Positions 1-11,774 of a stretch of 64,000 nt of DNA are shown piece after piece (the stretch's first letter is position 1; every line of letters starts with the position of its first letter). Source of the DNA: Liriodendron chinense (taxonomy: Eukaryota > Streptophyta > Magnoliopsida > Magnoliales > Magnoliaceae); the NCBI GenBank assembly GCA_003013855.2, contig ML058476.1, positions 1,134,011-1,198,010 of the forward strand. Direction: 5' to 3'. The notes beneath the pieces were generated by a model. The model was given only the letters and a program-made list of their open reading frames with translations, did no database searches and was not told where the DNA came from. A program made the position numbers and the translations under genes.

Positions 1-19
1 ACCTGGGTGACCCAATTCT

Positions 20-435
20 ATGAGGCACATTGCGATGCATATGTTTTATTCAAACCATTCATCCATTTTATCCAATCGCATGAGCCCAAAATAACGCACT
101 TTCCAGTCGACCACACTATTAGGATACACTACAGATTGAACGCCTACCGTCGACAATTTCTTGGGGCTAGAGAAGTCTTAGATAGGCTGATTTTTGTGTT
201 TTATCTTCATCCAGGTCTACAAGACCTTATGTACAGGGTGGATGGAAAATAAACATCATGGTGGGCCCTAGGAAGGTTTCGACGGTGGGTGTCATTATTC
301 CCACTCTTTCTTGTGGTGTGGTCCACTTGAGCTTTAGATCTGCCTCCTTTTTGGGATCATGTCCTAAAATGATTTGGCAAAACGGATGGACAGTGTGGAT
401 AAAGTGCATACATCACGGTGGTCCCCACAGAGTCG
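20..435. repeat. Foldback MITE of the family that saturates this window
   Basis: The two halves are rough reverse complements. The left begins near gcatatgttttattcaaacc; the right ends with gtggataaagtgcatacatcacggtgg in inverted sense. The internal landmarks are a ggaccacacca / tggtgtggtcca pair and a central gatgtttatt-type motif. No coding potential. At least twenty further copies or halves lie in the window. They are dispersed non-autonomous DNA elements; their superfamily is not clear from the ends. Confidence 0.7.
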
Positions 436-496
436 GGATATCCTTGATGAGCGGGTCTCCAGGGCAAGCAGATTGTGAACTGAGAAAACTGTGCGG

Positions 497-750
497 CCGA
501 CTGTGATTTATGCCTTTTGTCCATGTGTCCATCAATCTTACTAGATAATTTTAGGGTATAAGACCAAAATTGAATCACATCCAAAGCTCAAGTGAACCAC
601 ACCAAAGGAAAGGAAAACAGTGTGAATTGGACGCTTACCAATAACTTCTCCAGGCCACGGAAGTTTTGGTTCAAGCTGATATTTGTATTTTCCCTTCATC
701 TATGTCTGTGATGTTGGCCTAGGAAGGTTTTAACAGCGAATGTCATTATT
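497..750. repeat. Left part of a foldback MITE split by a Copia element
   Basis: Same family as the copy at 20-435, with matching blocks for the subterminal arm, the accacaccaaagg box and the gttttggttcaagctgat box. It stops abruptly at the left LTR (750). The missing part resumes after 3532 with acagggttcaagctgagat. The bases between 436 and 497 are linker sequence with nothing recognisable. Confidence 0.6.
692..750. repeat. 59-bp direct repeat, left copy, flanking the Copia element
   Basis: This stretch and 3473-3531 differ at about four positions and sit directly outside the two LTRs. Both contain gtgatgttggcctaggaagg. A normal LTR-retrotransposon target duplication is about 5 bp, so this is not an ordinary one. 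Confidence 0.75.
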
Positions 751-1400
751 GTTGGGAAAAAGCCAGCAACGGAAGCGGAACGCCGAAACACGTGAAGCAA
801 TCCAAGATCAAACGAGTAAACAAGATATAATCAATCACACACAAGCATTCACTACAAGAGGCTCCGAATTTACGTGGAAGAACCCCTCAACGGGTAAAAA
901 AACAACGACACAAAACGATCCACTATGAATATCAGAAGATTACAGAGATTGACAGCCCACAAAGCAAGGAAATACAGAGAAAACCCCAAGTTCTCTCTCA
1001 CACATACCTCTCCCCTCTTCCTAACATGAATAGGAAACCTTGGACACCTTAGGATACCAATCTAAGACAGATTACAACTCCTTAAATAAGTAAAAATCCG
1101 AAATTAGAAACACCTTGCGCAGTACTGCGGACTGTGCAAGAAATCCGCACGCACAGCCAACCGGTCGGCCGACCGGTCAGCCAATACAAAAAACGGTCCA
1201 GGGAGATTTCACACGTCTCTGCCTCACAGCTGACTGATCGCCTGACCGGTCAAAGCCTGCTAACGACCGGTCGGCCGACCGGTCTGGGCACACGCAGAAA
1301 GTTGCTGTCTTCACTGTGCATCTGAGCCAACTTCGTCAGACTAGTCACCCGACTAATCTGAGCACCCTGTCTACACACATAGTTTGAAGACTCTCCAACA
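750..1400 (-). repeat. 3' LTR (left copy) of the Copia element
   Basis: 651 bp from tgttgggaaaaagcc to ctctccaaca. It carries GC-rich runs of the type accggtcggccgaccggtc near 1160-1285. It aligns along its length with 2853-3470 and with the solo LTR at 24197-24818. Confidence 0.85.
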
Positions 1401-1550
1401 AACTCCACCGAGGCTTCAAACGTCGAAACAACACATCCTCGCAACGTCATCTCATCTTCAATCATAGCTCCACCGCTTCTCGTGCCACCATCGACCCTAA
1501 CCTTGTAAATTCATGCCCTTTTTCGCTCTTCTCATGTGGCCCTTTGGCAC

Positions 1551-2798
1551 TTACCACATACGAGCAACCGTAGATCTCGCTGCCTCTCCCGCAGCTCCAC
1601 CGTGAATTGTGCTCCCGATCAACATATAAAGATGGCCACACCTCCATGCCTTCATACACACGAGTGCTCCCTTCATCACTTCACAACAACGATCGTGGCC
1701 GATAAACACGCACCCTTTTGCCTCAAGTGCACCAAGAGAAATCACATTCATCTTCATCTTGGGAACATGGTTCACATCTTCCGGGACTCGTTTGACCCCA
1801 TCGAACATCCTGATGCGCACAGTACCAATACCCACAACCTTATGAGTGACTCCATCGCCCACAAACATCGATTCTCCACCATACTCCCTATATGTCGTGA
1901 ATGAACTCCGGTTAAGACAAACATGACATGAAGCCCCTGAATCAAGGATCCACTCACTATCGTGAGATCCCTTGCCAGATACAGTCAGAACTTCATAAAA
2001 AACGCCACTGTCCTCTACGGTATTGGCTCCATCTCCAGAAGAATTTTCATACTTCTCTTGCCTCAACTTGGGATTCTGACAATCCCCTCTCATGTGGCCC
2101 TCCTGGCCACAATTCCAGCACTTCACCTTAGCCTTCCCTTTGCCCTTGGCCCTAGATCCCGACTTCGAATATCCTCCATGCTCAGAACTTCTTCCCCTCA
2201 TAACCAGTGCCTCTGAAGAATAACGGGAAGCCATGTCACCGCTTTTCTTTCTCATCGCCTTCGACTGGAGGGCTGAGATAACGGTCTCGACGCTTATGGT
2301 TTCCCTCCCTGCGCACACAGCATTCCTGAACGACTCATATGAATCTGGAAGAGAATTCAACAGGATGCATGCTTGGTATTCATTCTTCATCGGTTCATCG
2401 ATCTCCACCAACTTGCAAATCAGCCTATTGAATGTACTCAGGTGGTCCTCCACCTCAGTTCCCTCAGCCATCCTCAAGGTGAACAACTGCATCAACACGT
2501 ACATGTGATTCTCTAGAGACTTATTGGCATAAACCTTCTCTAGCTTTGCCATTGTTTCAGCCGCAGTCTTCTCCTTCATGACATTATATAGAACATCATC
2601 CGTAAGGTTTAACGGGATTGAGGTTCTTGCCTTCTTGTCGAGCCTCGTCCACTCATTATCTTTCATAACCTCGGGTCACTTTCCAAGAGCTCCATCAAGC
2701 CCTTGCTGAATTAGGAAGGATTCATTTTTCACCTTCCATAGCTCAAAGTTATTTTTCTTGGAGAACTTCTCTATATCGAACCTTGCGCTCGATCCCAT
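1551..2798 (-). pseudogene. Copia gag-protease polyprotein fragment with one in-frame stop
   Basis: The minus-strand frame opens with MGSSARFDIEKFSKKNNFEL at 2798, the usual start of Copia gag, and meets a single TGA at 2678-2676. It then runs 371 codons uninterrupted from Met 2666. Visible in order: the UBN2/retrotran-gag region, a K/R-rich linker, a CCHC zinc knuckle (CWNCGQEGHMRGDC), a retroviral-type protease motif (WILDSGASCHVC), and the beginning of the GAG-pre-integrase domain (RCGHLYMLIGST). The frame is lost just where LGHMSEKG would be expected, and traces of that motif continue in another frame to about 1466. No pol follows. Nucleocapsid and assembly functions could have been usable before the TGA arose. 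Confidence 0.85.
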
Positions 2799-2838
2799 CT
2801 TCTCGTCTCAGATTCGAATCTACTCCACCCCAACTTTA

Positions 2839-2850
2839 ACTCTGATACCA
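2839..2850 (-). other. Primer-binding site of the Copia element
   Basis: The plus-strand aactctgatacca reads tggtatcagagtt on the minus strand, complementary to the 3' end of initiator tRNA-Met. It lies 2 bp inside the right LTR, which fixes the element's orientation. Confidence 0.85.
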
Positions 2851-2852
2851 CT

Positions 2853-3470
2853 TGTTGGGAAAAAGCCGGTAGCGGAAGCGGAACGCCGAAACGCGTGAAG
2901 CAATCCGATATCAAACGAGTAAACAAGATGCAATCAATCACACACAAGCATTCACCACAAGAGACTCCGAATTTATGTGGAAAAACCCCTCAACAGGTAA
3001 AAAACCACGGCATAAAACGATCCACTATGAATATCAGAAGATTACAGAGATTGACAGCCCACAAAGTAAGGAAACACAAAGAAAACCCCAAGTTCTCTCT
3101 CACACACACCTCTCCCCTCTTCCTAACACGAATAGGAAACCTTAGACACCTTAGGATACCAATCTAAGACAGATTACAACTCCTTAAATAAGCAAAAATT
3201 CGAAATTAGAAACACCTTGCGCAGTACTGCGGACTGCGAAGAAATCCATGCGCACAGCCGACTGGTCGGCCAATACAAAAAACAATCCAGGGAGATTTCA
3301 CACATCTCTGCCTCACAGCCGACCAGTCGCCCGACCGGTCAGAGCCCACTGACGATCGGTCTAGGCACATGCAGAAAGTTGCTGTCTTCACTGTGCATCT
3401 GAGCCAACTTCGTCAGACCGGTCGCCCGACTGGTCTGAGCACCCTGTCCACGCACATAGTTTGATCCACA
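2853..3470 (-). repeat. 5' LTR (right copy) of the Copia element
   Basis: 618 bp, homologous to 750-1400. The last bases read ttgatccaca against ttgaagactctccaaca in the partner, so a short deletion removed part of the terminus. Confidence 0.8.
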
Positions 3471-3472
3471 CA

Positions 3473-3531
3473 CCCTTCATCCTTGTCGGTGATGTTGGCC
3501 TAGGAAGGTTTTAACAGCGGATGTCATTATT
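3473..3531. repeat. 59-bp direct repeat, right copy
   Basis: Partner of 692-750. After it the interrupted MITE continues without a break. Confidence 0.75.
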
Positions 3532-4170
3532 ACAGGGTTCAAGCTGAGATTTGTGTTTTCGCTACATCCATGTCAGTGTGATCTCATGACTGTGGGCCCT
3601 AGGAAGGTTTCAATCAGTGGACATCACTGGTGGGACCTTTAAGCAACCGACCAAATCTGTGTGGAGTCCCACTGTGAAGTATTTGTTTAGCCAAGCTGTA
3701 CATTCCCTTTTTAAAATCATGTTAAGTTATGGCACAAAATTACGCTGTTGTAATGCTTTAGTTAACAATACCAGAGATGACTTGCATTTAATGCTTTAGT
3801 GGACCACACAAGAGGTGACTCTTGCATTTAATGCTCTGAGAGTTTAATGGGCATTTAATGCAACCCAAGCTTACTATTTGGTCCACCACAGCGCTGGATC
3901 TTCCTCAATTTTGAGCCCATACTTTAACATGATCTTAGAAGAGGGATGGATGGCTTGAATAAACAGATATATCACAGTGGCCCTCCACACAAATTTGGTC
4001 AGACGCTTAAGGGTTCACCAAGGGTCCGACGCAATCCGCATCCCATTATTACAGTGTGGTTTACTTAGCTTTGGGTATGCTTCAATTTTGGGCTCGTGCA
4101 CTAAAATAATCTGGAAAAACGGATGGACGGCGTGGATAAAACATACATCCATGTGGCCCCACAGCGTTTA
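3532..4170. repeat. MITE remainder and a second degraded foldback MITE
   Basis: 3532-3665 completes the MITE split by the Copia element. 3700-3870 is AT-rich, with three repeats of a motif like gcatttaatgc(t/a). 3870-4166 is a shortened foldback copy ending gatggacggcgtggataaaa then catgtggccccacag. 4170-4439 holds nothing recognisable. Confidence 0.5.
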
Positions 4171-4439
4171 CTCATTACACAATCCGCTTCCGTCTCGAGG
4201 CAATCCGCGTCCGGAAGGGAGACGAAGAGACGAGGAAAGGTCGTTTGACAAAGTCTAATTGATGGAGAAATCAGACATCATCAGCATCTAAGCCTGATCG
4301 GGGACGGCAGTCATTTCCTGGAAACTACAAGCGAATTGGTTGGAAAGCCAAGCATACTGTGTAAACAGAGATGTATATTTATTTTCCATTAGAAAGATGT
4401 AATGAAATACTATTTTGATTTTCCTTATTATTTGGGGAG

Positions 4440-5544
4440 ATGAAGTTGAGCTCAAAGAAGATGAGAAGACAAAGAGAGAGAAATGTCATTAATAACGGCG
4501 CACGGATGCTGGAGAATTCATCTCTTCTTGTGATGGCAGAGTGAATCCCATCCGGATGTACTCAGCAGTAGAGCTGGAAAAGGCCATCGGCAATACCGAA
4601 CCAGTTTTGCCCGACGTCTCTGGAAATTGTTACAAGGGAAACTACCTTGGCCGTACCATTCTCGTAAAGAAGTGCCGTGAAAACTTGTCCAATGGTCACC
4701 ACCGTGAGCGAAATCTTCAACGAAATGGTCGTGTTATCACAGATGAACCATAGGAACGTGATGAAGCTCTTGGGGTGTTGCCTTGAGACAGAAATTCCCA
4801 TGCTCGTCTATGAGTTCGCCTCGAATGGAAGACTTTCTAACCATATCCAAGACCTTTCATGGGAAGATCGTCTTAGAATTGCTGCCCAAGTTGCTGACGC
4901 ACTTACCTATCTGCACACTGCCACTTCTCAGCCTATCGTACATAGGGACATCAAGCCGTCCAGTATTTTATTGGACGAAAACTATTCTCCCAAAGTATTT
5001 GAACTAGGGCTCTCTGTAACAATTCCTCCAGGAGAAACGCATGTAGAGACGGGCGGCAGCGGGAACCTTGTACTATCTGGCTCCTGAACAATTTAGTACA
5101 GGGCATGTAACAGAAAAGTGCGACGTCTATGGCCTCGGGCAGCTTCTGCTTGATCTGCTTACCCAGACGCATGCAAGAAATCGGATGGGAGAGACGGTGG
5201 ACAAGGTCGTTGATTTGGTCATGTCATCAATCGAAGATACATTCGATGCTGGCAATTGGAACCAGGGAAAGATGGCATTTGCAGTGCTAGCCTCAAGGTG
5301 TCTCAATTGGAAGGACGAGGAAAGGCCAACCATGAAGGAAGTGGTTCAAGAGCTCAGAAGGATAATAAGGTCCTCTTTGCAAACAAGGAATTCAACAGAA
5401 ACGGAAACCGTTTCCATGAATGAAGTGCTTCAAGAGGTCAGAAGGATATTTAATCCCATTCTCGAACAATTTTTTACAACCGAAAGGGAAAGTTTCTCAG
5501 ACACGGAAAGCCTTTTCAATGTAAGTGATTTTTCTCCAGTGTAG
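4440..5544 (+). pseudogene. ZED1-related-kinase-like pseudokinase, pseudogene copy 1
   Basis: Read through three frameshifts (about 4513, 4690-4710 and 5050-5065), this encodes a receptor-like cytoplasmic kinase domain. Order: NNGARMLE, then FISSCDGRVNPIRMYSAVEL (the ZRK-type N-terminal signature), the ATP-lysine region RTILVKKC, then VLSQMNHRNVMKLLGCCLET, VHRDIKPSSILLDENYSPK, FELGLSVTIPPGETHVE, YYLAPEQFSTGHVTEKCDVY and ERPTMKEVVQELRR. The HRD triad is present, but the Mg-binding Asn is Ser (KPSS) and DFG reads ELG, so even the repaired protein would be a pseudokinase. In Arabidopsis, ZRK proteins partner the NLR ZAR1 in immunity; that role here is inference. The last helix is duplicated (see findings). 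A WAK-like kinase is the alternative assignment, less likely given the N-terminus. Confidence 0.75.
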
Positions 5545-7641
5545 TCCGTGTAAAGCACCTTCTTTTTTCCTTTCGGATTTAGAAGTTGTAGGCATGTTAA
5601 ACTGTTGTTTGTGGGTATCATTTGTTTGTGCTGGTGTATGGCCATGAAATTCCTTATTTCTCTTTCTTTCTTTCTTTCATGTGCTGGTTTAATGGTGACC
5701 TGACATGGCTTTTGGAATCATGACTATTATCAGCCCGAGTGCTGCTGGCTTATAAAGGCTGGCCACCATCTGAGAAATTGCATGGCTTTTGTTCTCTTCT
5801 TTTCTCTCTCTTTTTAGGGTCCAAAACAAGGGGTTTTCCTTGCTAATTGATGATATTGGAAGCCAGTGAATATAGATGGCTAATTCTACTCTTGTTACGG
5901 TGGTGGTACGCTTTGAAATGTTTGGTGTTGTGGATGATTAAGGATGATTTCTGTGTCAATTTGGGGTCTGTGATGCTTGTATTACATTGAAAATAATGAT
6001 CGGTGGTGATGATGAATGCTAAGATCTGGGCTCCTGGAAGCGCCTCAGTTCATCACGCTGAGCAATGAATTTGAGAACGAGACACAGCAGTAGGTTTTGG
6101 CTCTTCAATATCTAATTGGAAGATGCTGCTTGGAGCAGTGTCTTTTGTGCCACTGATTTTTTTCTTTCTTTTTTGAAGAACATGTTTGCAGCAGTTAATT
6201 TTGGCAGTGACCCAGTCATTTGAATGGAATGAATACTACATAATTGTGCAGCTATACCTCTTTAAGTTTTCAGGTTTTGAACCATGGAGAACTTAATACT
6301 TTATTTGGGTGGTTTGGATATGAAGTAGGTGCCATGTTTACAACAGAGGCGCTTCCTGCACATTATCTGTGTTATAATGCCGAGCAGCTTATAATTTCCC
6401 CCTCTAGTTTTAAAATTCCAACCATTTGAACAAATTCTACCACCAACTGTTTGGAAGAGATATTCTACCAACATCTAGTGAAAAAGGCAAACGCTAGAAA
6501 CATGGATGCTTGGGAAGTTTCATGGAATGCAGACATTAGTGTACAGTAACATGAATACTAATTGGCAATGCTCGTGTGGTGAACTATCATGTGGATGGGC
6601 CAGCATACATGGTGCGATGGTTTAAGGATCTGCACATTACAATAATATGACCATGCTGATTTTTGGGTTGGCTTCCTAATTAGTGGTGTAGATCACCATA
6701 AAATGTGGAATGACATGTTGCAGATGTTTTCAATGTTACACAATGGAACCCAATGGATTCTGCTGATTACAGTATCCGCATTCCTCTTGATTGATCATAT
6801 TCTGGCATTTTAAAGACCAAGAGATGGTCTTAGTCTCCTATTTTAGATAGGGATATGTGGAAGATCCAATCGATCCATCAGATTGTGCTGTAAAAATCCC
6901 CATATGATGACTTGTAACCATCTAATCAGTCACGACAAAATGGTTGGAAAGATTGCTTATGAAGAAACAGACCCAATCTACCATTTCAACCATCCATTTG
7001 GTGGGCCTTTTTGCATGAATGGTTTATGGTTCCAAAGAACAATGGTAACAAATGATCCTAATTATAATCCTTGTATTGGAAAACAGATGGTTTTGGAAAA
7101 GAAAGGAAACCTTCGGACACAAAAGAAGGGAAACCTTTGGACCCATAAGATTATCCGATTAGAGAGATTTCTTTGGGTAAGTCATGAAGTATGGGCTGGA
7201 CCTAACATACTGGGCAAGATCAATTAATTGAACGGTCCACAGCGAACCACACTCATTTAAGTATAAATTTCAGACCGATTGACAGGAAGTCATCATTGAC
7301 TTGTGGCAAAGCTGACTTATTGACCAATTTGTTCATCCTTAATTATTTTATTATTATTGTTATTAATTTTTGTTTAGTTGTAGTCGAGAGGTGAGGATTA
7401 TGTTCGTTCATAACAAAACAGCTTAAAGGATTCGCATTGCAAATAGAAGAAAGAAGACATGGGTTTTGGACATAAGATCTCCTCCTCTATCATCAACTTC
7501 TTATTTATCAATATAGGTTCCAAACACCTCCCTCTTCAATCTTTGTCATTATTTGGTTTCTTACAGATATAGATTAACAAAACAGCTAAGATGAATGCTA
7601 TTTGATTTCTCTTGTTATTTCTGCAGGTAAGGGCTTGTTAA
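5545..7641. other. Intergenic region between ZRK-like pseudogenes 1 and 2
   Basis: T-rich sequence directly after copy 1 is probably its 3' untranslated region. The rest has no coherent reading frame, no LTR ends and no strong inverted repeats. The longest open stretch (6883-7227) resembles no protein family. The tract just before 7626 (ttatttctgcag) looks like an intron acceptor for copy 2. Confidence 0.4.
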
Positions 7642-8586
7642 AGAGAAGGTAACGAGAGCAACAGGTTCATTGAAAATGGAGCTCAATTGCTGGAGGAGTT
7701 GATCTCCTCTTGTGACGGCAAAGTAAAGTCTATCCGTACCTTCTCTGCAGGTAGAGATCGAAAAGGCCATCGTCAAAGAGAAAGTGATTTTGTATGAGGA
7801 TGACACGCATACCCGTTATAGGGGAACCCGCCGTGGCCACACAATTGTCATTAAGAAGCAGAGCGAACAGTTGAGCCACCATATTTTCAATGAGATTACG
7901 GTGTTATCCCAAATTAACCATAAGAATGTGGTGAAACTCTTGGGCTGTTACCTTGGGACGAAACCTCCCTTGCTGGTCTATGAATTCGTCTGAAATGGAA
8001 GCCTTTCCCACCATATCTATTACACGGACAAAAGAAGCCTTTCATGGGAGGACTGTCTAAGAATTGCTAGTGAAATTGCTAGCGAAGTTGCAGATGCACT
8101 TACCTATCTGCACAAAGCCACTCTCAGCCTATCATACATAGGGACATAAAGCCCTCCAGTATTTTGTTGGACGAACACTATTCCGCCAAAGTAGCTGAAC
8201 TGGGTCTCGCAGTATCAATTCCCTTGGGAGAAACGCGTGTAGAATTGGAGAAGATTGAAGAAACATATGGGTATGCAGATCCCGAATACTTAAGCACAGG
8301 CAAATTGACAGAAAAGAGCGACGTTTATAGCTTTGGGGAGCTCTTGCTCGATCTTTTAACTGGAAAGAAGGCTTATGACCGGAAGAGGACAGGTGACGGA
8401 GGTGCTGGATTTTCAGATTTGATAATTTCTTCCATGAAGGGGGGGTGGCTTAGCCTAGATTCGGAGGCCAGAATTGGGAGCAACAGAAAGATGGAGCAAC
8501 TGATAGCTTAGGTAGAGTTTGCCTTAAGCTGTGTCAAACCAAAAGGGGAGGAAAGGCCTATGATCAGGTTTTACAAAGTTAGTTAG
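7642..8586 (+). pseudogene. ZED1-related-kinase-like pseudokinase, pseudogene copy 2
   Basis: Closest visible relative is copy 1. Reading order: RFIENGAQLLEELISSCDGK, SIRTFSA, then a 1-bp insertion at about 7750 (gcaggtag against gcagtag in copy 1). Next come VEIEKAIVKEKVILYEDDTH, HTIVIKKQ, VLSQINHKNVVKLLGCYLGT and EFV, then an in-frame TGA at 7991-7993 and NGSLSHHI. A 1-bp deletion near 8121 precedes IIHRDIKPSSILLDEHYSAK. The last part has VAELGLAVSIPLGETRVE, GYADPEYLSTGKLTEKSDVY and a premature TAG at 8509-8511, followed by a degenerate C-terminus. As in copy 1 the catalytic-loop Asn is Ser and DFG is ELG. No start Met is visible; a stop precedes the readable frame at 7639-7641. Confidence 0.75.
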
Positions 8587-11500
8587 AGCCATGTGTGTTG
8601 ATGATTGTAGACTGGTAACGATAGTGTTTATGATTTTATTTTTATGCTCAAGTACATAACTAAATTAAATTAGAGAAAAAAGGCTGCTTGTGCTCGAGAA
8701 AGTAACTGGTCGAGAAGCTGGTTCAAAATGTTGACAAAGATGGAAAGAGTTCAGATGGAGAAGGGACACTATTGTAACTAATTCTCCTTAGTTTGAGTTT
8801 TGGAGGAGCTTTCAGTCCAATTCTTGGTCCATTGCTTTTGTGGCTCTATTGTCCTCGAAATCTGGACTGCACATCTGGTGATCCAGCAATGGATGATCGT
8901 GGTACAAAGAACACACAGTTCAGCATCACCCCTGCCATGGTTGAGTCTCAACTCAATTCAAGATCATCTGAATCACTGGTAAAAAAAAAAAAAAACCATG
9001 CTTGATGGATGTTGGACATTTCCCATTGCTGTTTAGTGGGGTTGTTCTGCCATGGTCATCCCAATGTTACAAAGTTACATCCCAATGTCACAAAACCCGG
9101 ATGGGTCCTTGTCCTGTTTCCAAACAGGTCCAACCAGTCGTTAGATTGGTTCAACCCTGACATTACTCAAATGGATAAGATGATAGATTTTAAACAACTA
9201 AACGCATGGCAAAGTGAGTAGTGTTTCGTTTGTATAAAATTTTATTCACTCAACTGGCCGACCTTACCTGATCCATGACCAGATCCGAGGACACCAGTCT
9301 GACAATCCAATCCAGATTAAACCTAACATTCTTTCAGTTATGAGTCCTGTTCATGGTAAACATGGCATAAATGCACGGCAATTCGAGCAAGTAGTTGTGG
9401 ATCACATTGTAGTTAGAGAATATCTCGAAATTCATACTGATCAAACAATCTCAACCATCTTGATTGAATTTTGACTGCTGGCCATTTGGGACTCCATTTC
9501 CCTATCATTTGGACTGTATGTACTGCCAAGCCTCTACCGCATGATAAAACGATGGGTGAGACAACACGACTTAAAAATTGGTGGTAAATTGTCATTTATT
9601 ATAATCTGTTTCGAAATTTCAATTCATCGACTTTTGGGCACTGATATACATGTATCCCATGAAATTTGAACCAGTCGACTGGACTTTTGAGGCATAGACT
9701 GAAAATAATTGAGCCCTGCCCACCTGTTTTCTTTTTATCAGCTATCCACCATTATGCAGTTTGGCAGTAATTTTCCAAGCAAGGTGTGGCAATGCGATCT
9801 CAGAGTTTCTAAATGCATGTTACATGTTGCATGTAGGTGGCCTTTTCATCACTAGCCTTTGTTACACCATATTAGTTAGTCATTTCTCATTGTCATTAGA
9901 GTGATTGGGATCCTTGAAAGATACCTTTAGCTTTCTGAAGCCTTATTCAATTTATTAGAGTCGGCTACATGCTTCCTGTTCTGCCATTCCACTCTGTCAG
10001 GGAGAGAGGATATCCAGCCATTTCTTACCATCTCCTCTCACGATCTTTTGAGGAATGCCCCTCACCTTTTGGAAGCCTTGAAAAACTCCCTCCTTTTAAA
10101 CCCACTCCCTCCCACCCAAATGAATGTAATCTAAACTACAAAATCAGGCCCGTGTGCTCATCAGATGGGACCCATGTGCCCATACAAGTAACAGCTAAAA
10201 AAAAAAAAGGCACCAACACTCCACATTCATTGGCCCATGCATGGCCCACCTAATACGTCCAATGGAATTAATTTTTCTAAATGCTGTTCGATCTGCCTGA
10301 AATAGAGCTGGATCTTGAACATGTGGGCCACAGTGGCACAAGATGAATGTTACTTACTCTTGCATATGCACCCGCCAAATACAACCAACGTAGAAAATGG
10401 TTTCAGATTTGAGAGTCGGTAATAGCAACTTGGCTCTAGGAAATGATACGGTAGAGCCGTCTCTTTGATGACAAGATAGATTCCCCTTTTCCACCATACA
10501 CATGGCAGCTGTGACTGTGGATCCGGACCGTGCAACCAGTATAATCTTCTTTGGATGGACCTTGGTTCAGAAACCATACTAATGGGACTACCATAGCCAT
10601 AATTTTCTCTCAATATTCCTCCTCAATATCAACTGTTTACTATTTTTCTCACTTTCTACGGGCCATTTGAAGGCACCTGCATCTGTATCTGATGAACTAT
10701 TAATCGTGGAATGGTGGGGTCCACTAGATTTATGGTCCAGATCCACCGTTTCCACCAACCAGGCGCCTATTAGTCCTCCCTTCGAAACTGGCTCTAGTTC
10801 AATTCTATCTTATTATGGAGGTACCACATCCATCCGTAGGAGACAGTGGATCGGGACCATCCACCATGTGGACTATACTATGGATGTACCATCTTTCAAG
10901 AACCATACCAATAGGATGATCCTACCCTTTTGATTTGAGGGGCCTTACAATGGATGATAGAAAACAAAAGTAGTTACGATTTGAAAACGGGGAGGAAAAT
11001 GAAGAGAATCCCGGACGTGATCTTTCTGTAGGTCCCACATGGCAGGCAATCTAGACCCACCAATCCCGGACGCGTCAATGGACAGAAGAACGTTCACACG
11101 ATTTCTTAACCATGTCACAATCACAAGTTGCGACTCTTTGCAATTGACTGGAAACCATGGAGAGGAAAAGGCTGGGCACCTTCCTGCCTCACCATCTTTT
11201 ACCTCGGTTGAAAATTCCACCTTCTGGTAGCAGATTTTCTTGTTTTGGTTTTCTTCAATGTTCCAAAGGCCTCTGCAATATGTTTGTTGGATTTCCTCGA
11301 AAAATCTCTTTCATGATTGATTTTATATGCATATATATTTCAATAGAGTGCAGCACAGCAAGAGCAATCCCCATTGTTAACACCCAAAGAATTGTCGTAA
11401 ATTGATGGGCTTTCTTCGTAACTTCCGTCTCCATAACTGTTTATTTTCCAAACAAACTGTATTTTTTCTTCAGGAATGATCCAGTAAAACTCCTGTTATC

Positions 11501-11774
11501 ATAATATGATGCAATGCCCAGCTAACAGACATGTACAACTAGGACTGCCCGACGGTAGAGTTCTTTTTTTTTTTTTTTGGGCCATGGACATTTTGAGGTC
11601 CTGATCGATCAAGGACTACAGGTCAATGATAATATTGTGATGCATTGGAGTTGTATTTGATCATTCAAACTATGTTGTGTTTGATATGGTGGTGCAGGTG
11701 AAATGAATGAATGGTCAGTTTCTAATGACGAATAATTTATTTATTTATTTTTGTTTCCTTTGTCATTGTTGCAG
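8587..11774. other. Intergenic region between ZRK-like pseudogenes 2 and 3
   Basis: No gene seen. Short poly(A) tracts occur at 8980 and 10197. 10345-10940 contains weakly related inverted pieces (aaccatactaatgggac at 10570 against aaccataccaataggatg at 10900), likely a decayed foldback element. 11690-11774 ends in a pyrimidine-rich run and ttgttgcag, a plausible acceptor for copy 3. Confidence 0.4.

Larger units (their letters stand above)
750..3470 (-). mobile_element. Gag-only Copia-type LTR retrotransposon
   Basis: Two LTRs (750-1400 and 2853-3470) bound a 1.45-kb interior. In minus orientation the 5' LTR is the right copy. It is followed after 2 bp by a primer-binding site (tggtatcagagtt, matching initiator tRNA-Met) and then gag. 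LTR ends are tgttggga and tccaaca, an inverted pair. The interior holds gag, a CCHC knuckle and the start of protease; integrase, reverse transcriptase and RNase H are missing. It is therefore non-autonomous or internally deleted. LTR divergence is visible but modest, with small indels near the right end. Confidence 0.85.

Noticed and set aside
8793..9221. Short open frames downstream of ZRK-like pseudogene 2
   Set aside because: No domain, no splice context and ordinary intergenic composition.
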